NCBI GenBank assembly: GCA_942493075.1
Contig: OW818681.1
Span: forward strand, 3,596,001-3,660,000
Reading direction: 5' to 3'
Length of the DNA: 64,000 nt
DNA from: JBBQYD01 sp942493075
GTDB lineage: Bacteria > Verrucomicrobiota > Verrucomicrobiia > Limisphaerales > UBA8199
Part shown: in pieces, positions 63,653 to 64,000 of the stretch
How positions within the stretch are numbered: position 1 is the stretch's first letter
Layout of the letters: the number at the start of each line of letters is the position of its first letter
Position numbers and translations under genes: made by a program
The notes under the pieces: generated by a model
What the model was told of the DNA's origin: nothing
Database searches by the model: none
The model's input: only the letters and a program-made list of their open reading frames with translations

Positions 63653-64000
63653 TTAAGGAACGGCTAGCGGTTCGTGGTATTTCTCCCAAAGCCGTTTCGA
63701 TACTTCAATTGAATCACCGACTGGCTGAGTGGGATACTGTTCGTGCTGCCCGGCCCAAGACCGCTCCCAGCCGTGCAGTCCCCGGTTGAATTGGGCCTCG
63801 TCGAACTTGCTTTTGTCGGCCCATGCGGCTTCGGCCGCAGCGAAGAATTTTTGCCAGCGTAACAGGTAATAGCCTTTCAGCATTCCAGCCCATTCTCTGG
63901 CTGAATAATCACGAATGCCCGGCTCGTGCCCCCACATCGTGATCACCCTGCGTGCGTTCCACTCAAGCTGGTCTTTCTCTCCACGGGTGCGGCCCCACTT
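63653..64000 (-). CDS. Alpha-N-acetylglucosaminidase (GH89), C-terminal part, cut by window edge
   Basis: The frame stays open from the stop at 63653 to the right edge (116 codons, counting the stop). The C-terminal sequence has WNARRVITMWG, IRDYSAREWAGMLKGYY and RWQKFF, the last helical domain of NAGLU-type GH89 enzymes. These remove terminal alpha-N-acetylglucosamine from glycans. The 5' part with the catalytic residues is outside the window, so activity cannot be judged. It converges on the tRNA-Leu gene. Confidence 0.8.
   Translation of the reverse strand, partial: KWGRTRGEKDQLEWNARRVITMWGHEPGIRDYSAREWAGMLKGYYLLRWQKFFAAAEAAWADKSKFDEAQFNRGLHGWERSWAGQHEQYPTQPVGDSIEVSKRLWEKYHEPLAVP

Overview
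The window looks like a chromosomal segment of a Verrucomicrobia bacterium, most likely of the Pedosphaera/Limisphaera type. This is an inference from gene content: many secreted glycoside hydrolases and beta-helix proteins, giant Ig/PKD/lectin-type exported proteins, a small protein with a VPDSG-type C-terminal sorting signal, and few Shine-Dalgarno sequences. No rRNA, phage, insertion sequence or CRISPR array was seen. One tRNA gene is present.

Layout. 1-125: start of a response-regulator gene cut by the left edge (minus). 308-15557: carbohydrate-degradation cluster. A four-gene minus-strand operon (GH2 enzyme, pectate-lyase-3-like beta-helix, second beta-helix protein, GH78 alpha-L-rhamnosidase) diverges from a DUF4962/heparinase-like enzyme plus sialate O-acetylesterase pair, which converges on a third beta-helix protein. 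All seven products appear exported, so a rhamnose-containing, acetylated plant or algal polysaccharide is a reasonable target. 15558-16044: gap with a degenerate dispersed-repeat-like segment and the ilvD terminator. 16045-22898: ilvD with an unusual inserted domain, lexA, and a large multi-PAS sensor kinase whose leader holds a terminator-like hairpin. 23072-33607: two giant exported proteins, a triple-repeat/LamG/lectin protein and a GH38-type mannosidase with discoidin-like modules inside PKD domains.

33676-38916: a perfect FNR-type box precedes a cysteine-rich FeoA protein, which overlaps tail-to-tail with a tightly coupled heme operon hemE-hemN-hemG-hemH. Each junction of the operon is an ATGA overlap. 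39066-46000: housekeeping and membrane genes (thioredoxin-like protein, HTH protein, trmB, holin-like membrane protein, AEC transporter, BatD-BatE pair, tcdA). 46092-52175: MBG/Fn3 repeat protein, prolyl oligopeptidase, KDPG aldolase, and the VPD-type sorting-signal mini-protein. 52309-53169: exported sugar isomerase/epimerase-like protein.

53240-59865: complete F-type ATP synthase operon atpBEFHAGDC (minus) with a short delta subunit. 59974-62315: zwf-pgl, the oxidative pentose phosphate entry, which with eda at 51 kb also suggests Entner-Doudoroff chemistry (no edd in the window). 62510-63397: HDOD protein. 63525-63611: tRNA-Leu(CAA). 63653-64000: 3' end of a GH89 alpha-N-acetylglucosaminidase gene cut by the right edge.

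The most unusual items are the domain insertion in IlvD, the nested PKD/discoidin architecture, the FNR-box/FeoA/heme arrangement, the hairpin that overlaps the sensor-kinase ribosome binding site, and the tiny exosortase-type substrate. All functions are read from sequence motifs alone; no database search was possible.
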